Below are positions 9,991 to 20,649 of a stretch of 64,000 nucleotides of DNA, one piece after another. Within the stretch, counting starts at the first letter, position 1. Each line of letters opens with the position of its first letter. This DNA is from Musa acuminata AAA Group (lineage: Eukaryota; Streptophyta; Magnoliopsida; Zingiberales; Musaceae). The stretch covers positions 20,406,501 through 20,470,500 of the forward strand of contig NC_088348.1 in the NCBI RefSeq assembly GCF_036884655.1, in the 5' to 3' direction. Position numbers and translations under genes: made by a program. The notes under the pieces are model-generated. The model was not told the origin of the DNA and did not search any database. It worked only from the letters and a program-made list of their open reading frames with translations.

Positions 9991-12900
9991 ATGTCGCTTT
10001 CAAATCCCTTACATGGCATACTTGATGTCAACAGCCTCACTAGTCCAAATTATATGGATTGACTCCGTAACTTGAGAATTATTCTCACAGCGGAGAAAAT
10101 CGTGTACGTCATTGATAAAGTGATGCCTGCGCCCGAAGAAGGGGCAAGCGAGGATGAGATCGCTCGCTACGTGAAGTACATTGATGACTCCACTCGTGAG
10201 TTACAGAGACAACATGAAAAGATGGATGCCATATCCATTCTCCTACATGTCCGTAAATTATTTGAGGAATAGGGAAGGACTCAAAGATATGAGATATCCA
10301 AGAGCCTCTTCCGCGCTAGGATGATTGAGGGGACACCGGTTCAGAACCATGTCCTAAAGATGATTGAGTGGATAGAAAAACTCACAGGTCTAGGAATGGT
10401 CCTAGAGGATAACTTGTGTGTGGATATTGTACTTCAGTCCCTACCAGATTCCTTTTCACAATTCATCATGAATTTTAATATGAACAAGCTTGAGGTGACT
10501 CTCCTAAAGCTCCTCAATATGTTGAGGGAGGTAGAGAGTACTATTAAGAAAGATAAGCCAGTTCTCTATACTAGTGAGACCAGAAAGAAAAGGAAAGCAG
10601 AAAGGTCCCTTAAGAAGGGAAAGGGCAATGACAGACCAAGTAATGCAAAGGTTGCTAAGAAAGACCTAGCAAAGGACAAAGGCCAATGCTTCCACTATGG
10701 CAAAGATGGGCACTGGAAGAGGAACTACAAAGAGTACCTTGCAGAGAGGGCGAAATAGAAGCTTGGAGAAGCTTTAGATACATTCATGATCAATCTCCAA
10801 TTGTCAGAATTTTATGATAGTGCACTGGTACTGGATACCAGTATTGCTTATCACATCTACAATTTATTATGAATTATAGCAAAGCCGAGGGGAGATTGGT
10901 GAGAGGAATATTGCATAAAGGTTTGTTTATGCTAAACACTACTCCACATATCATGAATGTAAATGTGTCCAAGAGGAAACGAAATGAGATGAACAGTGCA
11001 TACCTGTGGCATTGTAGGCTACATCACATCCAAGAAAGAAGGATTCAAAATTTGCTAAATGATGGATATCTAGATCCATTTGACTATGCATCATATGCAA
11101 CTTGCGAGCCTTGCCTTCGTGGAAAACTAACCAACTCTCCATTTAGTGGAACTGGAGAGAGAGCCACTGAGCTGTTGGAACTCATACATAGTGATGTATA
11201 TGGACCCATGTCAACTCATGCCATTGGTGGTTACTCTTACTTCATTACCTTTACTGATGATTTCTCAAGGTATGGATATGTGTACTTAATGAAGTACAAG
11301 TCCGAGGCTTTTGAGAAATTCAAAGAGTATAAAAATGAGGTGGAGAACCAAACTAGAAAAAGTATCAAAACTCTTCGATCAGATCGAGGAAGTGAGTACT
11401 TAAGTACAGAGTTTCCATAGTTCCTCAAGGACCATGGGATATTATCCCAATGGACACCTCCTTATACACCTCAGCTCAATGGTGTCTTTAGAAGGAGGAA
11501 TCGTATGCTATTAGACATGGTATGGTCCATCATGAGTTTCGCTGACCTACCTATCTCATTCTGGGGATATGCCCTAGAAATCGTAGCTTGCCTTCTGAAC
11601 AGAGTTCCAAGTAAGTCGGTAGTGTCTACACCATATGAGATATGGAAAGGGAAGAAGCCTAATCTGAAGGTTGTTAGGATTTGGGATTGCCCTGCCCACG
11701 TTAAAAGACACAACCACGATAAGTTAGAATCAAGGACAGAGCGATGCAAATTTGTGGGATACCCCAAGGAAACTTATGGGTATTATTTCTATCATCTCAA
11801 GGACCAAAAGGTCTTTGTAGCTAAGAGAGCAATGTTTCTTGAGAAGGAACACATTCTTGGCGAAGATAGTGGGAGCATGATAGAGTTGAGCGAGGTTGGA
11901 GAACCAAGCTCAAGCACCACTCTACAGCCCGAGTCTGTTCAGGTACCTAGTACATAAGTTTCAACTTTACGTAGGTCTGATAGAGTATCCCATCCTCCTG
12001 AGAGATATGTGGCACATAATAGAGGAGAGGATGTTGAGGATATTGATCCTCAGACCTACGAGGAGGCTATTATGAGTATAGACTTCGGGAAGTGGTAAGA
12101 AGCCATGAATTCTGAGATGGATTTTATGTACTCCAACAAGGTTTGGAACCTAGTTGATACGCCCAAAGGTATTGTACCCATCGGTTGCAAGTGGATCTTT
12201 AAGAAAAAGATCGGAGTAGATGGAAAGGTAGAGACCTATAAAGCAAGGCTAGTGGCTAAGAGGTATCGTCAAAGGCAAGGTGTTGACTACGACGAAACTT
12301 TCTCACCTGTAGCAATGCTAAAATCCATTAGAATTCTATTAGCTATTGCAGCACATTATGATTATGAGATATGGCAGATGGATGTGAAAACCATATTCCT
12401 CAATGGGAACCTTGAGGAGGAGGTGTATATGATGCAACCTGAGGGATTCGTGTCCAAGAACTGCCCAGATAAGGTGTGTAGGTTGCTTAGATCCATTTAT
12501 GGACTAAAGCAAGCTTCCCGAAGTTGGAACATAAGATTTGATGAGGCAATCAGATCTTATGACTTCGTTAAGAACGAAGATGAGCCTTGTGTATACATAA
12601 AGGTAAGTGGGAGTGCTATCACCTTTTTGGTGTTATATGTGGATGACATCCTCATCATTGGGAATGACGTAGGAATGCTATCCACAGTAAAGACTTGGTT
12701 ATCTAGACACTTCTCCATGAAGGACTTAGGGGAAGCATCCTATATCTTGGGGACTAGAATCTATAGAGATAGATCCAAGAGGATGCTTGGCTTGTCCTAA
12801 TCCAGGTACATAGAAACCATTGTCAAATGGTTTGGCATGGAAAATTCCAAGAGAGGTCTCATACCGATGAGACATGGGATATCGCTTTCTATGAGTATAT

Positions 12901-13520
12901 CCCCAAGGACTCCAGAAGAAAGGAATAACATGGATATGATACCTTATGCCTCAGCAATAAGGTCTATCATGTATGTCGTGCTATGTACTAGGCCTGATAT
13001 AGCGCATGCTCTGAGTGTCACGAGCAGATATTAGGCGGATCCAGGCTTGGAGCACTGGAAAGCAGTAAAGTATATCCTTAAGTACTTGAGAAGGACTAAG
13101 GATCTTTTACTAGTATATGGAGGTAGTAGCCTTAAGGTTGAAGGCTACACAGACTCAAGTTTTCAGTCTGATGTCGATGATAGCAAGTCGAATTCAAGGT
13201 ATGTGTACACCTTGAATGGAGGAGTAGTGTGTTGGAAGAGTTCCAAGCAAGATACTATTGCTGACTCGACTATAGAGGCAGAGTACATTGCTGCATCAGA
13301 TGCAGCAAAGGAGGGAGTCTGGTTAAAGAAGTTCATCACAGATTTGGGAGTCATGCCGGATAGCAAGAAGCTGACTTCCTTATATTGCGACAACTATGGG
13401 GCGATTACTCAAATAAGGGAACCCGGGTCTCATTAGAAGTGTTATGAGGAGGTTCTAGCTTATCATAGAGATCGTAACCCAAGGAGATGTAGTAGTGGAA
13501 AGAGTTCCATCCGAAGATAA
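9991..13520 (+). pseudogene. C gag-pol, about 10 stops and one frameshift
   Basis: The ATG at 9991 opens MSLSNPLHGILDVN. Domains: gag with knuckle [17 protein letters not shown] (about 10690); protease reduced to VLDTSIAYHIYNLL; GAG-pre-integrase with WHCRLHH (about 11010; family norm WHCRLGH); integrase core with IHSDVYGP, LRSDRGSEY and the PQLNGV region (11190-11500); reverse transcriptase with YVDDILIIGND (about 12640-12670); RNase H with EAEYIAASDAA (about 13280), ending TAA at 13520. A frameshift lies between 10758 and 10869. Stops near 10060, 10270, 10756, 11418, 11955, 12097, 12798, 13032 and 13434 are nearly all CAR to TAR. Gag also lacks about 11 residues near 10192 that B and D retain. 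Confidence 0.92.
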
Positions 13521-13617
13521 CATAGCAGATCCACTAACAAAGCCGTTGTCTTATATTGTCTTCGAGCATCACAGGGGTCTGATGGGGATCAGACACATAG
13601 GTGATTAGCTTTAGGTC
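13521..13617 (+). other. C 3' untranslated spacer
   Basis: Short non-coding stretch between the RNase H stop and the polypurine tract. It includes GGGGTCTGATGGGGATCAGACAC, which contains inverted GTCTGAT/ATCAGAC arms (near 13574-13592) also seen in B, D and I. Confidence 0.7.
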
Positions 13618-13628
13618 AAGTGGGAGAT
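13618..13628 (+). promoter_or_regulatory. C polypurine tract
   Basis: AAGTGGGAGAT immediately before the 3' LTR at 13629; identical to that of B, D and I. Confidence 0.88.
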
Positions 13629-15377
13629 TGCTAGTCATAGGTGCCCAGCAAGCTAATCATGTGAGTGATGACACGTGTGACTTGATATATAATCTTTTTA
13701 CTTATTATATTTTGGCGTATATCACTATATAACTATTGCATATGTGCATATATATATTGTGATGTCCTTGGATTTGTGCAATGGGAATCAGATCATGATG
13801 AGATCATGATAATGAGATCGATTCACCATTAAACACAGATCCTAAATAATCCTGATCATAGGTTACTCGAGAGGGACATCGTGATAACCGGATAGACTGG
13901 TGTGCTGTATACCCGTCCATATGATGGATGCAGCTAGTCTCATAGCTGCTCGTGTAGGGACACTAGGGATACAGTACAGGTGCTCATTGGAGAATGAGTT
14001 CACTGATTGATCCGCTTACGGAATGCTGACTGGTTGATGATGCCTTATTGTCAGACAGCGATTCCATAGTCCTAGTGGTGTATCTGGTCCTTAGACTTGA
14101 GACACCAAGGATGTCCTGTATGAGTGCTCCACTCTTTGATACCAAACTTATAGGTTTGGTTGTCCCAAATCTAGTACAGTTGGTCATTGGGAGTGATAGT
14201 CGACCTTACGAGGGCTATTGAGTGTCGATAGAGGATCATCCACTCTCGGCGTCATGAGAGGAATATCCCATGTTTTCTTGCTTAGACAAATCCCTGGTCA
14301 GAGTCATTTGGGTTGAGAGAAAGATTTCTCCAAGAGAATCCGATTAGAGCGAGACTCGAGTAGAAACCGTATGAGTCTGACAGCACCATGCTCGATATAC
14401 GATCTTTTGGATATTAGATAGATGAGGGACTATATGTACACGGTAATTGAGGATAGATAGGTCCAATGGATTGGATTCCCCTTTATCGTCTGGGGACTAC
14501 GGCGTAGTGGCCTAGTACGTCCGTAGTCGATGAGTCAAGTGAATTATTACAGAGATAATAATTCACTGAGTTAGAAGGAGTTCTGATAGGTATGACTCAC
14601 GGCCAGCTCGATATTGGGCCTAGAGGGTGACACACATATTGTAGGCATTGCGATAAGTAGAGGTTCGGATATGAGATATCCGACGGAGCCCTTGTCTTAT
14701 TGGATACAGATCCAATACCCACTAGGGGAGGACCAATTAGAATTTGACAGGGGACCTCTATAAATAGGAGGGATTCAGAGCCTCATAGGCTAGAGCTTTT
14801 GCTTGCCTATCCTATTCTCCTCCCCCTCTCCACCTCAGAGCAGGCTTGGAGTTTTGAGGAGCGTCATCGTAGCCCTGCTGTGTGGATCACCGCTAGAGAG
14901 GAGGACGCTTGACCTCCTTCATAGGCTAGAGAGGAGGACGCTAGAGAGGAGGACGCTAGAGAGGAGGACGCTTGACCCACTAGGGGAGGACCAATTAGAA
15001 TTTGACAGGGGACCTCTATAAATAGGAGGGATTCAGAGCCTCATAGGCTAGAGCTTTTGCTTGCCTATCCTATTCTCCTCCCCCTCTCCACCTCAGAGCA
15101 GGCTTGGAGTTTTGAGGAGCGTCATCGTAGCCCTGCTGTGTGGATCACCGCTAGAGAGGAGGACGCTTGACCTCCTTCATCCTCTCCTAAAGATATGCAA
15201 GGAAACAGGGATATACGATCTCCCTAGGTAACACAATTTACTCTATATATAGTTTTAAGTTTCGTGGATTTTGCGCACCAATCTTCGCACGACGACGAAA
15301 TCTCTTTGGGAATCGGGGATTTTATTTTCTTGTTCTTCCACTGCGCATGTGATGTCCCCCCCCAAGATTTCCCAACA
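13629..15377 (+). repeat. C 3' LTR with internal duplication (1,749 bp)
   Basis: Begins TGCTAGTCATAGG and ends CCCAACA. It is 258 bp longer than the 5' LTR, exactly the offset of an internal tandem duplication (14718-14975 repeated from 14976). Retains the inverted repeat at 14539-14566. Confidence 0.92.
14718..15233 (+). repeat. 258-bp tandem duplication of LTR core promoter
   Basis: The segment beginning CCCACTAGGGGAGGACC occurs at 14718 and again at 14976. It includes the TATA box (14758-14766 and 15016-15024), so the LTR has two core promoters. At the junction lies a small array of the 15-mer CTAGAGAGGAGGACG: three tandem copies at 14926-14970 plus one at 14893-14907. The near identity of the two copies points to a recent event. 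Confidence 0.9.
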
Positions 15378-16009
15378 TCGCCTAGTCTAGCGGTGCCACC
15401 GCTTGACACTTTGGGCTCTGGGCGGTGCCACCGCCCAATCCGACGGTTCCACCGCCCGTCTTGGCAGATCTCTGGTTGGGCTTCAAATCCGTCCCAAACT
15501 AGGTCACTTTTGTGCCTCGTTGGCCCCTAACCAAGATATAGGATTGTCCCTTAATCCTAACCCTAACTGCATATGAACTACAAACCTAAAACTTAATCCT
15601 AAGTAAGTTTAACCGGCCAACGTCAAGTTTTGTGTCAGCGAGCTTTCCTGCGATCTTCCGGTGGACTTCCGATACACCCTCGGGTTTCTTCTGGCGGACT
15701 CCTAGCAGGCTCCCGATCTTGTGACAAATTCAACGAGTAGCCGAGCCTTCTCGGTGATCTCTGCGAACCTTTGACGATCTCTTCAATAGACTTCCGAAAG
15801 TTCCGACAAGTCTTCGATCTTTCTTGGTTGGTTCCGACAGCATCTCCGACGAATCTTCGGACTCTCAAACGTCCATCGAACTTGACTCCGGTATCCTTGC
15901 TTTATATATTTAGGCTATCATAGTTAATCCTACATACTTAACTTCAATAATATGGATTAGATCAATTAACCCATCAATTGATTTCATCATCAAAATCCGA
16001 GATTCAACA
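15378..16009 (-). repeat. A 5' LTR, distal part
   Basis: Continues A after element C: remaining GC palindromes (15378-15450), a GC-poor stretch, a TCCGGTGG/ACTTCCG-rich stretch, and the end AAAATCCGAGATTCAACA at 15992-16009. That end is shared with G LTRs (41340-41357) and, in reverse, with the start of H (58523). Confidence 0.88.
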
Positions 16010-16659
16010 GTACCACCCAGACATAGTCTCCCAGGTAGTGGTACCGCCTAGTGTCAATGCTACAGGTGGTGGTACCACCCAGCACAGGCGATGGTACTGC
16101 TAGGACCAGGGAAACCTAGGATGAGACTCTTTTAGGCTCCAAGTTTGAATCCACTTGAGGCCTATAAATACCCCTCTTATCCCTGGTTAACTAACATAAG
16201 AATTCAGAGTGAAAAAGGACGAAAAAGCTATTGTAATCTTGTGTGAACTCCTCTCAAACTCTAAGTGTTTGAGAAGCTTAAGAGAGGAGATTGTGGGGGT
16301 TATAAAGGTTCTCTCCTGAACCTGTCAAAAGAAGAATTGCGTTGTAAGGGTAGTTGATCTTCATCTATTGAAGGAAGATCGTTAGTGGATGTCGATGGTC
16401 TCAACGGAAGAGAAATCGACGGAGTGGATGTAGGTCATGACGACCGAACCACTATAAAATAGTTTGCATTTTTGTTTTACTGTTTATCTTCCTTACAAAC
16501 TGCCTTACTTGCTTTACCTTCTCATTACACTCTTCCGTATGCTTTCAAGTTAAACTCATATTTCCAAAATTAGTTTTTATCATACGAAAGCTTTTGAAAT
16601 CTATGTTTTTACCACTACACTAATTCACCCCTCCTCTTAGTGCTGACTCGTTCCTAACA
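16010..16659 (+). repeat. Sirevirus-type LTR remnant, plus orientation
   Basis: Opens in GC palindromes (GTGGTACCGCC, GTGGTACCACCC), then TATA box GGCCTATAAATACCCC (about 16160-16176), AGAGGAGA-rich R/U5-like sequence, CGACCGAACCACTATAAA, and ends AATTCACCCCTCC...CCTAACA at 16659. It resembles the H LTR (59100-60137) at the same landmarks. It is the insertion target of element A. No coding part or primer site follows. Confidence 0.75.
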
Positions 16660-17149
16660 CTCTCATCCCTGGTTAACACACACAAGAATTGAGAGTAAAA
16701 AAAGTAGAAAAATACTATTATAATCTTATGAGAATTCGTCTCAAGCTCTAAGTGTTAGTGTGGTTTAAGAGAGGAGTAAGTGAGGGTGTAAAGGTTCTCT
16801 CTTGAACCTGTCAAAAGGAGAATCGAGTGTAAAAGGGTAGTTGATCTTTGCGCATTGAAAGAAGATCGGTAGTGGAAGCTGGTGGCCTCGAGTGAAGAGG
16901 AATCGAGAGTGCATGTAGGTCATGATGACCGAACTACTATAAATCGATATGCATTTCTATTATTATCATTTACTTAATTTGTAATTGCTTCACTTTCTCC
17001 TTACTTTGCTTTCACTATACTTATGAATAAACATTCAATTTCAAGTTATCTTCTGAGATCGGTTTTTATCATACGAAGAAATTTTAAACCGACGTTTTTA
17101 TCCGCTATACTAATTCACCCCCCCTCTTAGTGCCGACTCGATCCTAACA
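16660..17149 (+). repeat. Second partial Sirevirus-type LTR, tandem copy
   Basis: Starts inside the LTR at TCATCCCTGGTTAAC, a motif also at about 16178, and ends CCTAACA at 17149. It repeats the preceding 490 bp with clear divergence. Either an old tandem duplication inside one LTR or two fused solo-LTR pieces. Confidence 0.7.
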
Positions 17150-17655
17150 CTTAAGTCTATAGAGAAAGAGGAGAAGATTTAGTAGAGTTCAGGAGAATTT
17201 TGGTTGAGTCCCCTCTCTTATTTCCCTATTTAGGATGTATTTTTATACCTTGAAGGAGGGAAAGAAAATTTGTGATATTCTTCCTTATCATAAAGAAAGA
17301 GAAGAAAGTTTTAGGATTGCCATCCTTATTATAAAGGGAGAGAAAGAAGTTTCTAATTTTTTTCTTTACCATCATGAACGAGAAGAAAGCTTGTGTTTCT
17401 TTGTTTTGAATCTTTGTATATATAGGCAGATGACTTTGATGACACATGACGATTGCGTGTCAACTATTGGTAAGTTTCCTATCATTTGTCATCCTAGAAG
17501 GCATGCTTCAAGGCTCTGATAGGGGATTCGAGGCATGTCATTCAGTCATTTAGCTCTATCGAGGTTGAGTTTCATGGTTTTGTGTATCTTATTTGGGTGT
17601 GTTCAGATGACGAGTTACGGGTCGAGTTTTGCAGGCTTTGTTTATAGCGATTTTT
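17150..17655. other. Unclassified stretch with degenerate 40-bp repeats
   Basis: No recognisable coding sequence. Three or four loose repeats of about 40 bp (CCTTATNATAAAGNNAGAGAAGAAAG, starting near 17240, 17281, 17322, 17363) are followed by a TATA-like TTGTATATATAGG (about 17414-17426). It may be part of an LTR of an unrelated element, but I see no ends, primer site or protein. Confidence 0.45.
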
Positions 17656-18036
17656 TGTTTGTCCATTATAGCGGGTTTGTTCGTCTGCTGTCATATTAGT
17701 TCTATTTGTCCACCATCGTAGTGGTTATGTTCGTCCATCGTAGCGGGTCTATTCATTTGCTGTAGTAGTTCTATTCATCCACTATAGCGGATCTGTTCGT
17801 TTGCTATAGCAGGTCTATTCATCCATCGAAGTGGGCCTGTTCATTCGCTGTTGTGGCGGTTCTATTCATCTAGTATCGTAGTAGTCCTATTCATCCATCG
17901 TTATAGTAGTTCTGTTCGTCCACTGTCATAGAAATTTTGTTCATCCCTTGTAGTGGGTCCACTCATTCACCGTAGCAAGCCTATTCATCTGTTGTTGTAG
18001 CAATTCTACTCATTTGCCATTGTAGCAGTTTTGTTC
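17656..18036. repeat. Minisatellite, 22- and 25-bp units, about 16 copies
   Basis: Degenerate tandem repeat with consensus near TTCATCCATCGTAGNGGTTCT. Unit length is mostly 22 or 25 bp, the difference being a 3-bp extra (as in CCATCGTTATAG versus CCATCGTAG). Copies differ at many positions. Not seen elsewhere in the window. Confidence 0.75.
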
Positions 18037-18039
18037 ATC

Positions 18040-18184
18040 CCTACCTCTCCTCTTGCTTTCAGGAGGTAGGTTGTTTCTTCTTTGCTTGTTCCTACCTACC
18101 CCGTTCGTTATTAGTAGGCAAGTTATTTTTTCTTTGTTTGTTCCTGCCTCCCCCTTTCACTATCAAGAGGCAGGTTGTGGGCTT
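18040..18184. repeat. Three degenerate 50-60-bp tandem units
   Basis: Each unit starts CCTACCTNNCC or CCTGCCTCCCC and contains the opposite AGGNAGGTTGT or AGGCAGGTTGT. The flanks CCTACCT/AGGTAGG of each unit are complementary, so every unit could form a hairpin. The array stops exactly at the LTR start at 18185. Confidence 0.6.
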
Positions 18185-18971
18185 TGTTGGGAAATCGTAG
18201 AGAGCATTACATGTACAGTGGAAAAAAAATAAAAACTAATTTCTCGAAAGAATTATTTCGAATCATTGTGCAATGATTGGGAGGGTAAAACTTATGAAAT
18301 CGAAAAACTACATAAGATATGTGAGACATTCTCACATAAGGGATATTGTATATAGATCTTAGTCTAGCTCTTGCAAACCCTCTCTAGCAGTGATCTACAT
18401 GATAGATGAAGTGGTAGCACACCTCATCTTATAGCATGTTCTTTCTTTGCCTTCATGCACCACCATGCAGTAGCAAAACAAGAAGGGGCCGACCCTTCTT
18501 ATTGTCCTCATGCCCAAGTAAGGGCTAGTGGTAAGGGAAGAAAGGGGAGGAGATGATAGGAGGTGGGCGGCTAAAGTCATCTAGCCCGTGACCATTTAGT
18601 CCCCCTCTTATTTATAGAGAGCCATCTTAACTTAACCCTAATATATCATTCTCTTTGGGTATTGAATCTCCTTCCAATAACCCCTAGCTTAATGGATATT
18701 AGATCCCCATCCAATAACTATTCTAAGCCCTATTGGGTCTCACATAAGAATCCATTAAATAAGGAGCTTTTGGATATCGTATATCTAATCATCTATTTGT
18801 TGCGTCATCCATCATATGTGTGTGACCCTCTAGGCCCAATACTGAGCTGACCATAAGTTACACCTATTAGAACTCCTACTAACTTAGTGAAATATTATCC
18901 CCATAATAATTCACTCAACTTATCAACTACGGACGTACTAGGCCACTATGCTATAGTCCTCATAGTCCCCA
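18185..18971 (-). repeat. LTR fragment J of the B/C/D/E superfamily
   Basis: Starts TGTTGGGAAATCG and follows the LTR order of D at low similarity: GAGGTGGG region, TATTTATAGAG (18609-18619), GTGTGACCCTCTAGGCCCAATA, inverted repeat 18887-18914 with one mismatch. Ends near CATAGTCCCCA where the next LTR starts; CCCCA (18967-18971) could be a target duplication whose partner is outside the window. Confidence 0.78.
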
Positions 18972-20200
18972 TGTAGGAAAATCTAGGGGCGACATCATAT
19001 GTGTAGCGGAAGGACATAAAACAAAAATCTTAACTTTTTCAAAAGGTGTTCATCATCGTGCAAAGATTTGTGCGCAAAAACTCATGAAGTTGAAAACCAC
19101 ATATGAGATAGTTGTGTTACCTAGGGTGATTATATATCCCTAAATTGCTACAGATCTATGGGAGAGGATGAAAGAGGTTAAGCACCCTCCTCTCTAGTGG
19201 TGATCCACATGACAGGAGCTGCAAAGACGCTCTTCAAATCGATGCCCAAATCTCTACACCTATTGACTAAGGAGGAGAAGGGGAGAGGAAAATAGGAGAT
19301 GATAACTAAGAGGCCTAGCCTATGACCCTTTGGTTCTCTCCAATTTATAGAGGCTCATTGTCAACTTAACCTTAATGGATCATACTCTATTGGGTATTGG
19401 ATCTCCATCCAACTACCTAAGCCTCTTAGATTAGTGGATCTCTATCTGATAATCTCTCATTGGCTCTTATTGGATCTCAACCATAGGATCCAATAATTTA
19501 GGGGCTTATTGGACATCTAATAAGATAATGGCTCAAGCGGATATCTCATATCCGAACTTCTACTTGTTGTAATACTTACCATATGTGTGTGATCCTCTAG
19601 GCCCAATATTGAGCTGACTGTGAGTCATACTTGTCAGAACTCCTTCTAGCTTGATGAATTATTATCTCCATAATAATTCACTCAACTCATCGACTGTGGA
19701 TGTATTAGGCCACTACATCCTAGTCCTCAGACGATACAGGAGAATCCAATCCTTTGGAGCAATTTGTCCTTAGTTATCGTGTACCTATAGTCACTCATCT
19801 ATCTAATATCTTAAAGATCGTACACCGGGAATGATGCTATCAGGCCCATATGGTTTCTCCTAGAGTCTCGCTATAATCATATTCTCTTGGAAAACTCTTT
19901 CTCTCTCAATCTAAATGACCTTGGCCAAGGATTTATCTGAGCAAGAATACATGTGATATTCCTTTCATGATACCGAGAGTGGATGATCCTCTATTGATAC
20001 TCAATAGCCCTTGTAAGGTTGGCTTCCACTCGTGATGACTAACCGTGCTAGATATGGAACTTCTAAACCTATAAGTTTGGTATCAAAGAGTGGAATACTC
20101 ATATAGGACATTCTTGGTGTCTCAAGTCTAAAGACTAGATGCACCACTTGGATGACAGAATCACTGTTTGGCAATGAGGGATCATCAACTATCTAGCATT
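18972..20200 (-). repeat. LTR fragment K of the same superfamily
   Basis: Starts TGTAGGAAAATCTAGGGGCGACATC and runs colinearly with the D LTR, with an extra block of about 100 bp of TATCCAATA/TTGGATCTC repeats that LTR I also has (62530-62640). Inverted repeat at 19654-19681. Stops at ATCTAGCATT, where E begins; GCATT would be the target duplication if E inserted here. The missing distal LTR part is not found in the window. Confidence 0.8.
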
Positions 20201-20649
20201 TGTAGGGAAATATAGGGACGACATCATATACGTAGCGGAAGAACAGAAAATAAAATCCCAAATTTTCTAAAAAAGCATTTGTTGTTGTGCAAAGATTGGT
20301 GTGCAAAATCTATGAAATTGAAAATCACGCATGAAATAGTTATGTTATCTTGGGAGATCGTATATCCTTGAATCTCTGCAGATCTATAGGAGAGGATGAA
20401 GGAGGTCAAACATCCTACTCTCTAGCGGTGATCCACATAGCAAGGCTACGACATACTCCTCAAATCTCTAGGCCTACTATTTGAGGAGGAGAAGGGGAGA
20501 GGAGAATAGGAGGTGGTAACCAAGAAAACCTCTAGCTTATGAGTGTTTGGTTCCCTCGTATTTATAGAGGCCCCTTGTCAACTTAATTCTAATGGATCCT
20601 ACCCTATTGGGTATTGTATCTCCATCCAACTACCTAAGCCTCTTAGATT
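20201..20649 (-). repeat. E LTR, first part
   Basis: From TGTAGGGAAATATAGGGACGACATC through TATTTATAGAGG (about 20558-20569, minus-strand TATA) to CCTCTTAGATT, where D is inserted. More diverged from D than D's own two LTRs are from each other, so E belongs to an older subfamily. Confidence 0.85.

Larger units (their letters stand above)
8157..15377 (+). mobile_element. Ty1/copia element C, full-length but dead
   Basis: Begins TGCTAGTCATAGG and ends CCCAACA. The flanks are CCGCC (8152-8156) and TCGCC (15378-15382), a 5-bp target duplication with one later change. Order: 5' LTR, primer site, shortened leader, gag, protease remnant, integrase, reverse transcriptase, RNase H, polypurine tract, 3' LTR. 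The insertion site is inside a GC palindrome of the A LTR. Same family as B, D and I. Confidence 0.94.
1..16009 (-). mobile_element. Sirevirus-like Ty1/copia element A, nested host, left end outside window
   Basis: Its own sequence occupies 1-1187, 6989-8156 and 15378-16009; the gaps are elements B and C. Reading on the minus strand, the order is LTR (right), primer site, gag, second zinc knuckle and start of protease, then the window edge. Joining across B restores an uninterrupted gag alignment to elements G and H, which proves that B inserted into A. The LTR starts TGTTAGG at 7522 and ends AACA at 16009. The right flank begins GTACC; the left flank is not visible, so its target duplication cannot be checked. 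LTR length without inserts is about 1,262 bp. Confidence 0.9.

Noticed and set aside
17235..17519. 94-codon plus-strand frame in the unclassified stretch
   Set aside because: Composition follows the AAAGAGAAGAAAG repeats; no ATG-supported, family-like or conserved feature.
17150..18184. CACTA or MITE DNA transposon
   Set aside because: No terminal inverted repeats, no 3-bp or TA target duplication, no transposase; repeats alone are not enough.
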